The position numbers and the translations under genes are program-made. Of a stretch of DNA of 64,000 bases, positions 8,543 to 16,741 are shown one piece after another. This DNA is from ZC4RG30 sp035556135 (GTDB lineage Bacteria > Pseudomonadota > Gammaproteobacteria > Steroidobacterales > Steroidobacteraceae): positions 20,778 through 84,777 of the forward strand of contig DATMFO010000008.1 in assembly GCA_035556135.1 (NCBI GenBank), given 5' to 3'. The notes beneath the pieces were generated by a model. It was not told the origin of the DNA. It saw only the letters and a program-made list of their open reading frames with translations, and ran no database searches. Numbering within the stretch: position 1 is the stretch's first letter; every line of letters begins with the position of its first letter.

Positions 8543-9382
8543 ATGAAGAAGCTGCTCCTCCTCGTCGCCGCCGCGGCCACCCTGGTCGCCTGCGGCCAGA
8601 AGTCCGAACCAGTGGCACAGAATCCGGCCCCCGCGTCCGAAACGTCGCCGGCAGCGGAGGAAGCACCTTCCAGCCCCGCGCCCACCACTGCCGAACTGGA
8701 TCGCGCGGCCACGTCCACGCAGGAATCCAGTGATGCCGCCGCGACGCCGGCCGATGCGTCGCTCGAACGCGCTGTGGCCATGCCCGAGAGCGCGCAGCTG
8801 CCCGGTGGCAAGTGGAAGGCCGGCGTGCACTACCGCCCGCTCGTGCCCGCACAGCCCACCAGCGTCTCCGCCGGTGAGGTGGAGGTGATCGAATTCATGT
8901 GGCTGGCCTGCGGTGCCTGCTACCAGCTCAACGAGCGCGTCACCGCGTGGAAGGCCAAGCAGCCGGCCTGGCTGAAGTTCCGCCAGGAGCATGTGATGTG
9001 GGGGCCGAGCCACCGCAATCTCGGCAAGCTCCTCTATACGCTGGAAGCACTGGGAAGGTCCGATCTGATTCCCGTGGCATTCAACGAGATCCACCGCAAG
9101 AACAACATGCTGGTGGAAACGACTGATGCGAAGACGGCCGAGAAGCAGCTGGCCTTCGCCAAGGCCAATGGCATCTCCGAAGCGGACTTCAAGCGCGAGT
9201 ACAACGGTTTTGCCGTGGCGACGCGCCTGCAGCGCGCCGAGGAGCTCACGCGCCGCTACCGCATCGAGCAGACGCCGGTGTTCATCGTGAACGGCAAGTA
9301 CTACACCGACACCACGATGGCTGGCGGTGGCGCCGATCTCATGCAGCTGGTCTACGACCTGGCGGCGTCCGAAAAGCGCTGA
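8543..9382 (+). CDS. DsbA-like thiol:disulfide interchange lipoprotein
   Basis: A 279-residue protein with a lipoprotein signal (LVAC, Cys17), a disordered Pro/Ala/Ser linker of about 80 residues, and a DsbA thioredoxin-fold domain. The active-site motif is CGAC in FMWLACGACYQL, instead of the CPHC of classical DsbA. The cis-proline loop is QTPVFIVNGKY, as expected. The position after cytochrome c4 is the standard dsbA1 position, so a role in disulfide formation in periplasmic proteins is likely. The membrane anchor and the altered CXXC dipeptide, which sets redox potential, could mean a different balance of oxidase and isomerase activity. Confidence 0.88.
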   Translation: MKKLLLLVAAAATLVACGQKSEPVAQNPAPASETSPAAEEAPSSPAPTTAELDRAATSTQESSDAAATPADASLERAVAMPESAQLPGGKWKAGVHYRPLVPAQPTSVSAGEVEVIEFMWLACGACYQLNERVTAWKAKQPAWLKFRQEHVMWGPSHRNLGKLLYTLEALGRSDLIPVAFNEIHRKNNMLVETTDAKTAEKQLAFAKANGISEADFKREYNGFAVATRLQRAEELTRRYRIEQTPVFIVNGKYYTDTTMAGGGADLMQLVYDLAASEKR

Positions 9383-9442
9383 TCCGCCTGCGACGATAAC
9401 GGGCGCGCGCCGCCGGCGCCGCGCCCCACACCGGGAGGCCGC

Positions 9443-10420
9443 ATGCTGTCCGTCTACTGCCTGGTGCCGGGCGGCCTCAAGAAACTCGAACGCGATCCCG
9501 GCGCCCCGCTCCCCGAAGATGCCATCTGGCTCGACCTGCTCGAGCCCACACCCGATGAGGAGCGGCTGGTCGAGCATCGACTGGGCCTGGATATTCCCAC
9601 GCGCGAGGAGATGCGCGAGATCGAGTCTTCCGCGCGGCTCTATGAAGAAGCTGGCGCGCTGTACCTGACCGCCACGGTGGTGACCCGGCTGGATACGCAG
9701 CAGCCGGAGAATTCGCAGATCACGTTCATCCTGCGCGGACCGCGGCTGGTGACCAACCGCTATGTGGATCCGCTGCCGATGCGGCGGTTCGTTGCGCATA
9801 CCGAGCGGCTGCCGCAGTCGAACACCAGTGCGGAAGCGGTGCTGGCGGGCATCCTCGAGTTCATCATCGAGCGCATTGCGGATGTGATCGAGCGCGTGGG
9901 CGCTGACATCGACAAGGCATCAGCCGATGTGTTCGGGCGCCGCGCGCCACAGGGGAGCGCGGCGCCGTCGCGCGACTACCGGCGCCTGCTGGAACACATC
10001 GGGCAGAGCGGTGAGCTGATCGCCAAGGCACGGGAGAGCCTGGCAAGCCTCGCCCGGCTGCTGGCCTTCGTGCAGCAGTCCACGGTGAGCCTGCCGCATG
10101 ACGTGCGCGAGCGCCTGCGCACCTTGTCGAAGGATGTGGTGGCGATGAGCGACCATGCGGGATTCCTCGGCACCAACCTCACTTTCGTGCTCGAAGCCAC
10201 GCTGGGCATGGTGAACATCGAGCAGAACAACATCCTGAAGATCTTCTCGGTGGTGACGGTGCTGCTGCTGCCGCCGTCGGTGATCGGGGCGCTGTTCGGG
10301 ATGAATTTCAGGCACATTCCCACGCTGCAGGAACCGTGGGGGTTCTGGGCGGCAGTGGGGCTGATGGTCGCGTCGTCGGTGGCGCCGTTCCTGTGGTTCA
10401 GGCGGAAGGGGTGGCTGTAG
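9443..10420 (+). CDS. CorA-family divalent cation transporter
   Basis: A 325-residue inner-membrane channel of the CorA family. It has the long cytoplasmic alpha/beta and helical domain, then two C-terminal membrane helices. The pore signature GMN is present in ALFGMNFRHIP between VVTVLLLPPSVIGALF and WGFWAAVGLMVASSVAPFLW. CorA proteins move Mg2+, Co2+ or Ni2+ inward as pentamers; the related ZntB proteins move Zn2+, and sequence alone does not decide which applies. GGGAGG lies five bases before the start ATG. Confidence 0.92.
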   Translation: MLSVYCLVPGGLKKLERDPGAPLPEDAIWLDLLEPTPDEERLVEHRLGLDIPTREEMREIESSARLYEEAGALYLTATVVTRLDTQQPENSQITFILRGPRLVTNRYVDPLPMRRFVAHTERLPQSNTSAEAVLAGILEFIIERIADVIERVGADIDKASADVFGRRAPQGSAAPSRDYRRLLEHIGQSGELIAKARESLASLARLLAFVQQSTVSLPHDVRERLRTLSKDVVAMSDHAGFLGTNLTFVLEATLGMVNIEQNNILKIFSVVTVLLLPPSVIGALFGMNFRHIPTLQEPWGFWAAVGLMVASSVAPFLWFRRKGWL

Positions 10421-10504
10421 GGGCGGTGACGTTCGGGCATGTGCCGTCGGGGTCCAGGCAGGGCTTGCTGATTTCAACCGGTAGCAATTACAGGAATCAC
10501 CGTC

Positions 10505-11263
10505 ATGGAAGACGTTTTTGGCCCCCTGGCCGACAAGTGTTTCAAGATCGCATCCGGACTGAACGATGCGGCTGACCAGCTTCCCGATGACAGCCAGCTG
10601 GTGGGCATGGGGCAGTTCGAAGCCCTCCTGGACAAGGCTTGCGAAGCCCTCACGAACGTGAGGCAGGCCATCGAGAAACCCGGCGAAGCCCTTGCATGGC
10701 TGGTCGGTGAGTCCGCGGAAAACATCGTGTCGCGGACCGATGAAGATACATCTCTTCGTCGTCTCCTGGAGGAACACCTGGAGGCCGTAAGGGAGATGTT
10801 CAACAAGTCCGGGGCACCGGAGTGGATCGGGAATCACCTCCGGGATACGTTCGAGAGCAGCTACGAATCATTGCGCGGTCCGTCGGGCAAGCTTGAACTG
10901 GAGGAGATGAAGCAGGCGATGGTGACCTTGCAGGGGACCATCTGCGGATGGAAGAACGAGGTGGAGGAACTGCCTGCTGGCATGATCAAGAACCTCCTCA
11001 AGGCGTTCTCGAAAGGCCTGGTCGGCGCAGGAACGATAGCGCTGGATATCTCCAAAGGCTGCGGTGCAGTGGCGGGCGAAGCCGCCGCAATCGGGCTGAC
11101 CGGAGGCCTCATCACAGCCTGGGCCCTCTACAAGGCCGTGAAGTCCATCAGGTGGGGCGTGGGAATCATCGGCAAGGCGCACGATGAGATCCAGTCGGCA
11201 AAGGCCCGCATCACCACCTGGCGGCTGCGGCGCAGGACACTGCCGGCAGGCGGAAGACCTTAG
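10505..11263 (+). CDS. Unrecognised protein with Gly-rich hydrophobic C-terminal region
   Basis: A 252-residue protein I do not recognise. There is no signal peptide. The first 170 residues look helical and acidic. Residues about 175-225 are hydrophobic and Gly/Ala-rich (GLVGAGTIALDISKGCGAVA, then GLTGGLITAWALYKAV), which could be one or two membrane helices, and the end is Arg/Lys-rich (TTWRLRRRTLP). Base composition is less GC-rich than in its neighbours. It sits alone between corA and a tRNA gene, with no operon partner. A membrane-acting effector or a phage-derived protein are only possibilities. Confidence 0.65.
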   Translation: MEDVFGPLADKCFKIASGLNDAADQLPDDSQLVGMGQFEALLDKACEALTNVRQAIEKPGEALAWLVGESAENIVSRTDEDTSLRRLLEEHLEAVREMFNKSGAPEWIGNHLRDTFESSYESLRGPSGKLELEEMKQAMVTLQGTICGWKNEVEELPAGMIKNLLKAFSKGLVGAGTIALDISKGCGAVAGEAAAIGLTGGLITAWALYKAVKSIRWGVGIIGKAHDEIQSAKARITTWRLRRRTLPAGGRP

Positions 11264-11368
11264 CCAGGTGGGGGACCTCGTGCCGGCAACAGGGCTTGCC
11301 TGAAGGACCCGGCGCCGGGCCTTTCTGGCGCCTGCGCCCGCCCTCTAGTAACCTTGGCGACCCCGCGG

Positions 11369-11445
11369 GCGCCCGTAGCTCAGCTGGATAGAGTACTGCC
11401 CTCCGAAGGCAGGGGTCACTGGTTCGAATCCAGTCGGGCGCGCCA
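11369..11445 (+). tRNA. tRNA-Arg (anticodon CCG)
   Basis: A full 77-base cloverleaf with encoded CCA. Acceptor stem GCGCCCG pairs with CGGGCGC; D arm GCTC/GAGT; anticodon stem CTGCC/GGCAG around loop CTCCGAA with anticodon CCG at 11403-11405; five-base variable loop; T arm ACTGG, TTCGAAT, CCAGT. It reads the arginine codon CGG. TAGTAA at 11346-11351 could be its -10. Confidence 0.95.
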
Positions 11446-11463
11446 GATCCGCATTCAACCGCA

Positions 11464-11492
11464 CGCCGGCAACACACCCCGGCGCTACTTCT
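11464..11492. terminator. Weak hairpin between tRNA-Arg and the SnoaL gene
   Basis: CGCCGG (11464-11469) pairs with CCGGCG (11479-11484), followed on the + strand by CTACTTCTC. It could stop the tRNA transcript. The U-tract is poor. Confidence 0.35.
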
Positions 11493-13491
11493 CGTCGAGC
11501 GCCCTCAGCACTTCGGGCCTGCGCCCTTCCACCACGTTCACGGGCTTCACCGGCTTGCCCGTGACCGGATTGGGATAGTGAATGGGCTGCAGGTAGAAGA
11601 GCGGGTAGGCGCTGTAGCTCAGCGTCGGCGGTGAATCCGGCGGCAGCACGGTCGACGCAGCCGCAGCCGGTCGTGGCCCGAGCGCCCAGCCGCGCTCCAG
11701 GTCCGCGGAGAACGTCGTATAGAGGTGCAGCGCGCTGATCTTCCACACGCCACCCTGCTTCACGTACTCGTTCTCGTAGATGCCTCCGCCGAAACTGGCA
11801 TCGCGCTGGTACTGGCCTTCCATCGCAAGTTCGCGCACGCGCGCCTTCGCAGTGCGCCCGTCGGCCGCGACATGGACCACCGGCTGGTACTGCAGGTGGT
11901 CGAAGAGCTCGCCCTGGTGCAGGCCCTGTTCCCCGAACAGCCCGAGAAACTGGCGCACCCGCGACTTGCCCCTGTACACGCCACGCTGCGCGACTTCGAT
12001 GGTGCCGTTGTCCGCGAACAGCTCCGCGACGTCATCCCACTGCCAGCGGTCGTAGTAGTACGCGAATGCGTTGTGCAGGTATTCGATGGCGCGCGCGTCT
12101 TCCAGACGCGCCAGGCGCGTGGCCATCTGCGCCAGTGTCGCGGTGGCGGGCGGTGGCGGCGCGGCAGGCGTGACATAGACCGGCTTGCCCGTCACCGGGT
12201 TTTCGTAGTGCATGGGCGTGGTGATGGTGCCCGGATACATGTCGTACACCAGCGTGGGTGGCCGGTCAGGCGGCAGGTCCTTCTCCGGACGAGAGATTGG
12301 CCACGCGCGCACGCCCCAGCCCTGGGCGAGGTCCGTGTACATCACGAACCAGGCATGCAGCTTCGAGATCATCCACTTGCCGTTCACCTTGCGGTATTCG
12401 TTTTCGTAGATGCAGTCGCCGAACATGCTGGACGCGCCATAATCGCCGCCGAAGATCAGCGCCCGCCAGCGGCCCAGGGCCACCTTGCCGTCGGGCGAGA
12501 CGTGCACGACCGGCTGCATCTGCGTGTGGTCATACAGGCGCCCCTGCACCGGGAAACCCAGCCAGTTCAGGTATTGCAGCACGCGCTTGCGACCGACGAA
12601 CACGCCGCGGCCGCCGATCTCGAGCGTGCCGTCCTCCGTGAACAGCTGCGCAATCTCGCTCCAGTTGTTCTTGTCGACGTAGTACCCATAGGTGCGCTGC
12701 AGGATCTCGATCTCGCGCTCGTCCTCCAGCCGCGTGACCAGCTGCTGCAGCCTGGCCAGCTCGGCTGGCGAGGCTGCCCCCGCTATACCCTCGGTATCCG
12801 GTACGGCCGATGCGGATGCCTTGGCTTCGCGCACGGGGTGCCGGAAGTCCCACGGCGGCATGTGCACTGCCGGCCACGGGTCGTAGGTGAAACTTGCCGG
12901 CCGGTCGGGCTGGGGGACGTTGCGGTCCGCCACATTCGTCGCCTGCATCGCGCCCTTCCAGCCGCCCTTGAACGGCACGGTGAAGGTCTCGTACCAATGG
13001 ATGCGGCTGATTTTCCACCTGCCGTCTTCCTTGCGGTACTCGTTCTCGTAAGGCCCGGCCTGCCAGCGGCCGTATTCATTGAACTGGCCCAGCAGCACCA
13101 GCGCCCGCCAGCGGCCGCGCGCGGTCTTTCCATCCGGCGACAGCGTGATGACCGGCTGCAACTGCGTGTGCTCGCGCAGCTGTTGCGGACGCAGACCCCG
13201 CTGCCCGTAGCCGATGGCATACAGCAGGGCGCGAATGGACGGTTTGCCCACATACGCGCCGGACACGGCGTATTCGGCCACTGCGTCGTCGGTGAGCAGG
13301 TCCACGACGTTGTCCCAGTCGGAATGGTCGATGTAATAGCCGTAACTGCGCTGCAGCCGCTCGATTTCCTTGAGGTCTAACGCAGCTTCCGCCCGCTGCA
13401 GCAGCTGGGCGACGTCGGCCGGGGCGGCAGCCGCCAGGCCCGGCAGGACCAGCAGCATTGCCCCGCAGGCCCGAACCAGTACTGATCGCAT
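11485..13491 (-). CDS. Secreted protein with three tandem SnoaL-like (NTF2-fold) domains
   Basis: A 668-residue exported protein. After a signal peptide (LPGLAAAA) come three copies of a SnoaL_4-type domain, near residues 25-200, 230-420 and 445-630. Each copy has a helix with I-E-x-L, a Tyr-rich YGYY/FAYYYD motif with D-x-W or N-x-W, a L-F-T/A-D-x-x-x-E/I segment, a HxQ/LQPV strand, a G-x-x-x-A-R/LGRWRAL strand, and a YENEY-x-K-x-G-x-WKIS element. Linkers hold PPDRPPTL-like segments. Single SnoaL domains act as cyclases, isomerases or binding modules; three in one chain is unusual. GGAGGT lies just before the ATG at 13491. It is last in a leftward group of four secreted proteins. Confidence 0.85.
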   Translation of the reverse strand: MRSVLVRACGAMLLVLPGLAAAAPADVAQLLQRAEAALDLKEIERLQRSYGYYIDHSDWDNVVDLLTDDAVAEYAVSGAYVGKPSIRALLYAIGYGQRGLRPQQLREHTQLQPVITLSPDGKTARGRWRALVLLGQFNEYGRWQAGPYENEYRKEDGRWKISRIHWYETFTVPFKGGWKGAMQATNVADRNVPQPDRPASFTYDPWPAVHMPPWDFRHPVREAKASASAVPDTEGIAGAASPAELARLQQLVTRLEDEREIEILQRTYGYYVDKNNWSEIAQLFTEDGTLEIGGRGVFVGRKRVLQYLNWLGFPVQGRLYDHTQMQPVVHVSPDGKVALGRWRALIFGGDYGASSMFGDCIYENEYRKVNGKWMISKLHAWFVMYTDLAQGWGVRAWPISRPEKDLPPDRPPTLVYDMYPGTITTPMHYENPVTGKPVYVTPAAPPPPATATLAQMATRLARLEDARAIEYLHNAFAYYYDRWQWDDVAELFADNGTIEVAQRGVYRGKSRVRQFLGLFGEQGLHQGELFDHLQYQPVVHVAADGRTAKARVRELAMEGQYQRDASFGGGIYENEYVKQGGVWKISALHLYTTFSADLERGWALGPRPAAAASTVLPPDSPPTLSYSAYPLFYLQPIHYPNPVTGKPVKPVNVVEGRRPEVLRALDEK

Positions 13492-13618
13492 CTGGACCTC
13501 CCGTGCGCGTTCTTCGGCGTACCGCGATCTTACAGCGCGGCAAGCCGGAACGACGACGAGAAGGCAGCGGCAGCCTACGCCAGGGCGATGCCGCCTGCGG
13601 CGGGACAGGGCCGCGTTC

Positions 13619-14764
13619 TCATTTCTTCTTCTTGAGCAGGTCGCCGAGCTTCTTGAGCGCCTCGGCCGGATCGGCTGCCTGACCGGCCGCGGTGGCAGGC
13701 GCACTCCCTGTGGTCAGGTTGGAGAAGCTCACGGCGTACTCGCGCACCGTGCGGATCTGCTTGCTGGGCAGGACTTCCAGTTGCTCGACGACGAAGTCGG
13801 GGCTGTAGACCCGTGAGCCCGGCGCCGGATATCCCGCGTACTTGTAGTAGTTGTAATTGAAAGACGCTACGCGTGACTCCCCGGGCTTCAGCACGAACTG
13901 CGGGTCGGCGCTGCTCTTGGCGACGATGCCGATGCCGCTGACATCCTTGGCGTTCTGCACCTTGTACCGGAGTCCATCGCCATCGATCAATGTGCCCGAG
14001 CCACCCTGGTAGGCAAGGACGAGCGGCTCGCTGGAGACATTGCGGAAGCGCACCTTGAGTTGCACGTAGTAGTTGAGGGATTGCTGGCTGGTGGTCATTC
14101 CAGTCACTTCGGCGAGCAAGGGTCCGGTGGCATAGCACCCCGCTTTGCCGGCACAGGGGTCGGACACCGCGCCAACGGGCGTGGCCGGTGGTGGGGCCGC
14201 TGGAGCAGTGGAGGCGGTGGCCGGGGTCGCGGCGACCAGCCCGTCACGCAATCCGCTGAAACTGACAAGATGCTCGCGGCCAGCCCTGAACTGATTGCCT
14301 GGCAGCGCATCGATCTCGCGCACCGCCATCTCCAGCTTGAACTGCACGCCTGCGACCTGGTTATAGGCGCTCCAGTCCAGTTCCAGGCGCGCATCGGCGC
14401 GTTCGCCAGGCTGCAGGGTGAATCGTGTATCCAGGTTGCTGCTCGAAATCAGGCCGATGCCACGCACCGCATTGCTGCTGCTGATGGCGTACCGGTTGCC
14501 CAGCTCATCAATGCCGGTGCCGGACCCGGACACGTAACCGATGGTGAGCGGCTGGCCCGTCTTGTTCTCGAACTTCACCGTCGCGATCAAGGTTCGTTTG
14601 CCGGATTGCTCGATGGCGCGGAAGTCGCTGAGCTGGGCGGTGAATTTCGGCACGTCGACACAATGAGTGCGCCCTTCGCAACCGGCGGCGGAGGCCGGCG
14701 CCACGGCGCCGAACGCCGCGACGGTGAACAGCAGCGCGGAGGTGGTGAGATGTCGTATGGCCAT
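13619..14764 (-). CDS. Secreted protein with an internal duplication, function unknown
   Basis: A 381-residue protein with a signal peptide ending near APASAAG and two related beta-rich domains (about 25-165 and 195-350) joined by an Ala/Pro linker. Each copy shares a short Cys-containing lead (C-x-x-x-x-x-C), a strand ending in V-x-F-x-N, a GSGT-x-ID-x-x-G-x-RY motif, a V-x-GIG-I stretch, an F-x-LxPGE motif and an EL/REYxVSFS/LVSFSGL end. The pattern suggests an immunoglobulin-like or carbohydrate-binding sandwich. I do not recognise the family. The C-terminus is Lys-rich. It lies in the leftward group with two upstream lipoproteins. Confidence 0.75.
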   Translation of the reverse strand: MAIRHLTTSALLFTVAAFGAVAPASAAGCEGRTHCVDVPKFTAQLSDFRAIEQSGKRTLIATVKFENKTGQPLTIGYVSGSGTGIDELGNRYAISSSNAVRGIGLISSSNLDTRFTLQPGERADARLELDWSAYNQVAGVQFKLEMAVREIDALPGNQFRAGREHLVSFSGLRDGLVAATPATASTAPAAPPPATPVGAVSDPCAGKAGCYATGPLLAEVTGMTTSQQSLNYYVQLKVRFRNVSSEPLVLAYQGGSGTLIDGDGLRYKVQNAKDVSGIGIVAKSSADPQFVLKPGESRVASFNYNYYKYAGYPAPGSRVYSPDFVVEQLEVLPSKQIRTVREYAVSFSNLTTGSAPATAAGQAADPAEALKKLGDLLKKKK

Positions 14765-14806
14765 GGCAGTTCTCCGGATTGGATTCGTAAGTGCGTTGCC
14801 ACGCAG

Positions 14807-15571
14807 CTACGGCGCGGGTTGCACGCGGCCGAGCAGCTTGTTGCCTTGCTGGGTGCGGATCTCGTATTCAAGTACATCGGCGACGATGGCTCCGCCCCCG
14901 GTGGCCGGCTGCACCGCGGTGACCTTCAACAGAAGGTCCAGCACGACAGCGCGGCCGTAGCCGAAGCTGTCCTGCACAACCTGCGCCTTTGCCGCGGGCA
15001 GCGCCCAGATCTGCGCAGTACGGCCATTGCCGAAACGCAGCGTGATCTCCTGCTGCAGCGCCCTGAAGGCAACGGTCGAACTGGGCGCCAGCGCGCGCAG
15101 TGTGAATTCCCCATAGGCGGCGTCGTAGTCGCTCAGCTGGTCGTTGAGCGTGAGGCGGATGAAGCCGATGTTGCGCACGACGGCCAGCCCGCCCTGGATC
15201 TCTGCCAGCACCTGTTCGCGGCGCGCTGCCTTTTCAGGCCCCGGTGCGAAGGTCACGCGGTTGTCGTTCTCGACCCACTGAGGGAGTGGAGCCGGAATGC
15301 CGGCGAGCTCATGGTAGAGGAACACCATCGTGCTTTCGTCGGGATTCACCAGCTCGCCCGTGCGTCCGCCGAGGGCAGGGGAAGCCGGTGGCGCGGGCAG
15401 CGCCCCGACCGCAGGCTTTGCGGCTGCACTTGCCTGTGCTGCGACCGTCGCAGATGGGGCGGCTACGGCGCTCGCGGGAGAAGATTCCTCTTTTCCGCAG
15501 GCACCGATCGCCAGCATGGCGGCGATCAATTGCATGGAGCGCAGGGCGGGCTTCAATAGCGCCGCCTTCAC
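14807..15571 (-). CDS. Putative lipoprotein, function unknown
   Basis: A 254-residue protein with a lipobox (IGAC) after an N-terminal hydrophobic run, an Ala/Pro-rich spacer of about 45 residues, then a globular domain beginning near STMVFLYHELAGIP. This resembles the DUF4852 type by eye, which I cannot confirm. The start is a GTG at 15571 that overlaps the stop of the previous gene by four bases, which points to translational coupling; an ATG twelve codons on (15535) is an alternative that still keeps the lipobox. It is the second gene of the leftward group and probably sits in the same envelope layer as the first lipoprotein. Confidence 0.75.
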   Translation of the reverse strand: MKAALLKPALRSMQLIAAMLAIGACGKEESSPASAVAAPSATVAAQASAAAKPAVGALPAPPASPALGGRTGELVNPDESTMVFLYHELAGIPAPLPQWVENDNRVTFAPGPEKAARREQVLAEIQGGLAVVRNIGFIRLTLNDQLSDYDAAYGEFTLRALAPSSTVAFRALQQEITLRFGNGRTAQIWALPAAKAQVVQDSFGYGRAVVLDLLLKVTAVQPATGGGAIVADVLEYEIRTQQGNKLLGRVQPAP

Positions 15572-16557
15572 AGCGTGGGCGCACTGGCGTTCTTTGACGC
15601 CCGTTCAACCTCTTCCTTGCGCCGCTGGCTTTCCTGCTGCTCCAGGGCCTGCTCGGTGTCGGTGATCGCCTGATAGCCTCCGGCCTGGTCGACTACCGTG
15701 ACCTGCAGGTACTCGGCCAGATCCGGGTTGTCACGCAGCGGATGAATGGCCGCAGAGACGACGATGCCGCAATCCGGCGAGAAGCTGTTGCCGACATCCG
15801 GATCTGCATTGGCCGTGCACTGGTGGTGCAGGGGCGAGGCCTCGCTGATCGGCCGCTGCCGCAAGTCGTAGGCCCAGCTCAGGTATCGGGGACCCGTGGC
15901 CACCTGATGCTGCCGCTGTGTCGGCGGGCCATACTTGCTGACCAGGGCCTGCTCCACGCTGGTGGCCGTGGGTTGGCGTCCCGCCTCGAACCATTCCTCG
16001 CGGGCCGCGCTGATGACCCGCTCCTGCCCCGGCACTCCCATCGTGGCGACGTACCACTTGGCTTCGCCGGGGTTGACGTCGCGTACCCGCCGATTGGTGC
16101 CCCGGGCCATGGCAGCGTCCTGCATCTCACGCATGATCTCCTGCGGACTCTTCTGGATCCTCTCCCTGGCAAAGGTGGCGACGAAGCCCTCGCGTACCTT
16201 CTTGCCGTGGGTCTGGATCTGGAAGCTCCGCCCTGCATCGCCGGCCACCAGCAGCTCGTGCGTGCACAGCACCACGCCCACGGCCTCGTCGTAGGTCATG
16301 CCGGGACGCACGCCCACCACGTCATCGACTGGAGCGCCCGGGGGCCGCGCCGGCGAGGCGGGCCTGGCGGGGCACTTCAGCTTCCCGCGGGCTTCAGCGG
16401 CCACCTCCTGTGCTGTAGCGTTTCCAGACGCTGCTGGCGCTGGCGTGCCGGGCGGTGCCGCCTGCGCGGCGGTCGTCCCCTCGCCGGGCCCCTTTGAACC
16501 GCAGGCCGCAAGCGTGCATCCCGCCACCACTGCAACTGCCAGAGCCCACTGCCGCAT
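15568..16557 (-). CDS. Putative lipoprotein with a PGMTYDEA motif, function unknown
   Basis: A 329-residue protein whose signal peptide ends in LAAC, followed by a disordered Gly/Ala/Pro stretch. The folded part starts VGVRPGMTYDEAVGVVLC, a pattern seen in SmpA/OmlA-like small envelope domains, then continues through a mixed region with several cysteines (LHHQCTANAD and SPDCGIVVS) and ends in a charged coiled-coil-like tail. The ATG at 16557 is preferred over an upstream in-frame start because AAGGA precedes it and it begins the signal peptide. It is the first gene of a leftward group and diverges from the kinase-regulator gene. Function unknown. Confidence 0.75.
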   Translation of the reverse strand: MRQWALAVAVVAGCTLAACGSKGPGEGTTAAQAAPPGTPAPAASGNATAQEVAAEARGKLKCPARPASPARPPGAPVDDVVGVRPGMTYDEAVGVVLCTHELLVAGDAGRSFQIQTHGKKVREGFVATFARERIQKSPQEIMREMQDAAMARGTNRRVRDVNPGEAKWYVATMGVPGQERVISAAREEWFEAGRQPTATSVEQALVSKYGPPTQRQHQVATGPRYLSWAYDLRQRPISEASPLHHQCTANADPDVGNSFSPDCGIVVSAAIHPLRDNPDLAEYLQVTVVDQAGGYQAITDTEQALEQQESQRRKEEVERASKNASAPTL

Positions 16558-16576
16558 GTCCTTGTACCTCAGCCTT

Positions 16577-16592
16577 GGACGGTCTGCCGTCC
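16577..16592. promoter_or_regulatory. Inverted repeat in the divergent region before the kinase gene
   Basis: GGACGG (16577-16582), TCTG, CCGTCC (16587-16592) form a perfect six-base inverted repeat 20 bases upstream of the first leftward lipoprotein gene. It could be an operator for the divergent winged-helix protein or a leader hairpin. Nothing else in the 184-base region decides between these. Confidence 0.25.
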
Positions 16593-16741
16593 GCGCGGAG
16601 CGCAATGGAGCAGCAAGGGGAAGGCACTGTCATCACGCCGCCTTCACCAATTCCTAACCTTGCGGAAAAGACCTGCAGCGGCAGGAACTTGTGGACGAAG
16701 ATAGGGTTAGGAAGAAGAACGGGGTCCGGGTCAGGGAAAAC

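Noticed and set aside
11320..11345. GC-rich inverted repeat GGCGCC before the tRNA as a terminator
   Set aside because: Stems are short, loops too small, and the following T content is low.
10505..11445. Orphan gene plus tRNA-Arg as a genomic island at a tRNA attachment site
   Set aside because: The gene lies upstream of the tRNA 5' end, no integrase is near, and no repeat of the tRNA 3' end was seen downstream.
11725..13380. 551-codon + strand frame over the triple SnoaL gene
   Set aside because: The - strand gene has a signal peptide, GGAGGT site and three repeated domains; the + frame has none.
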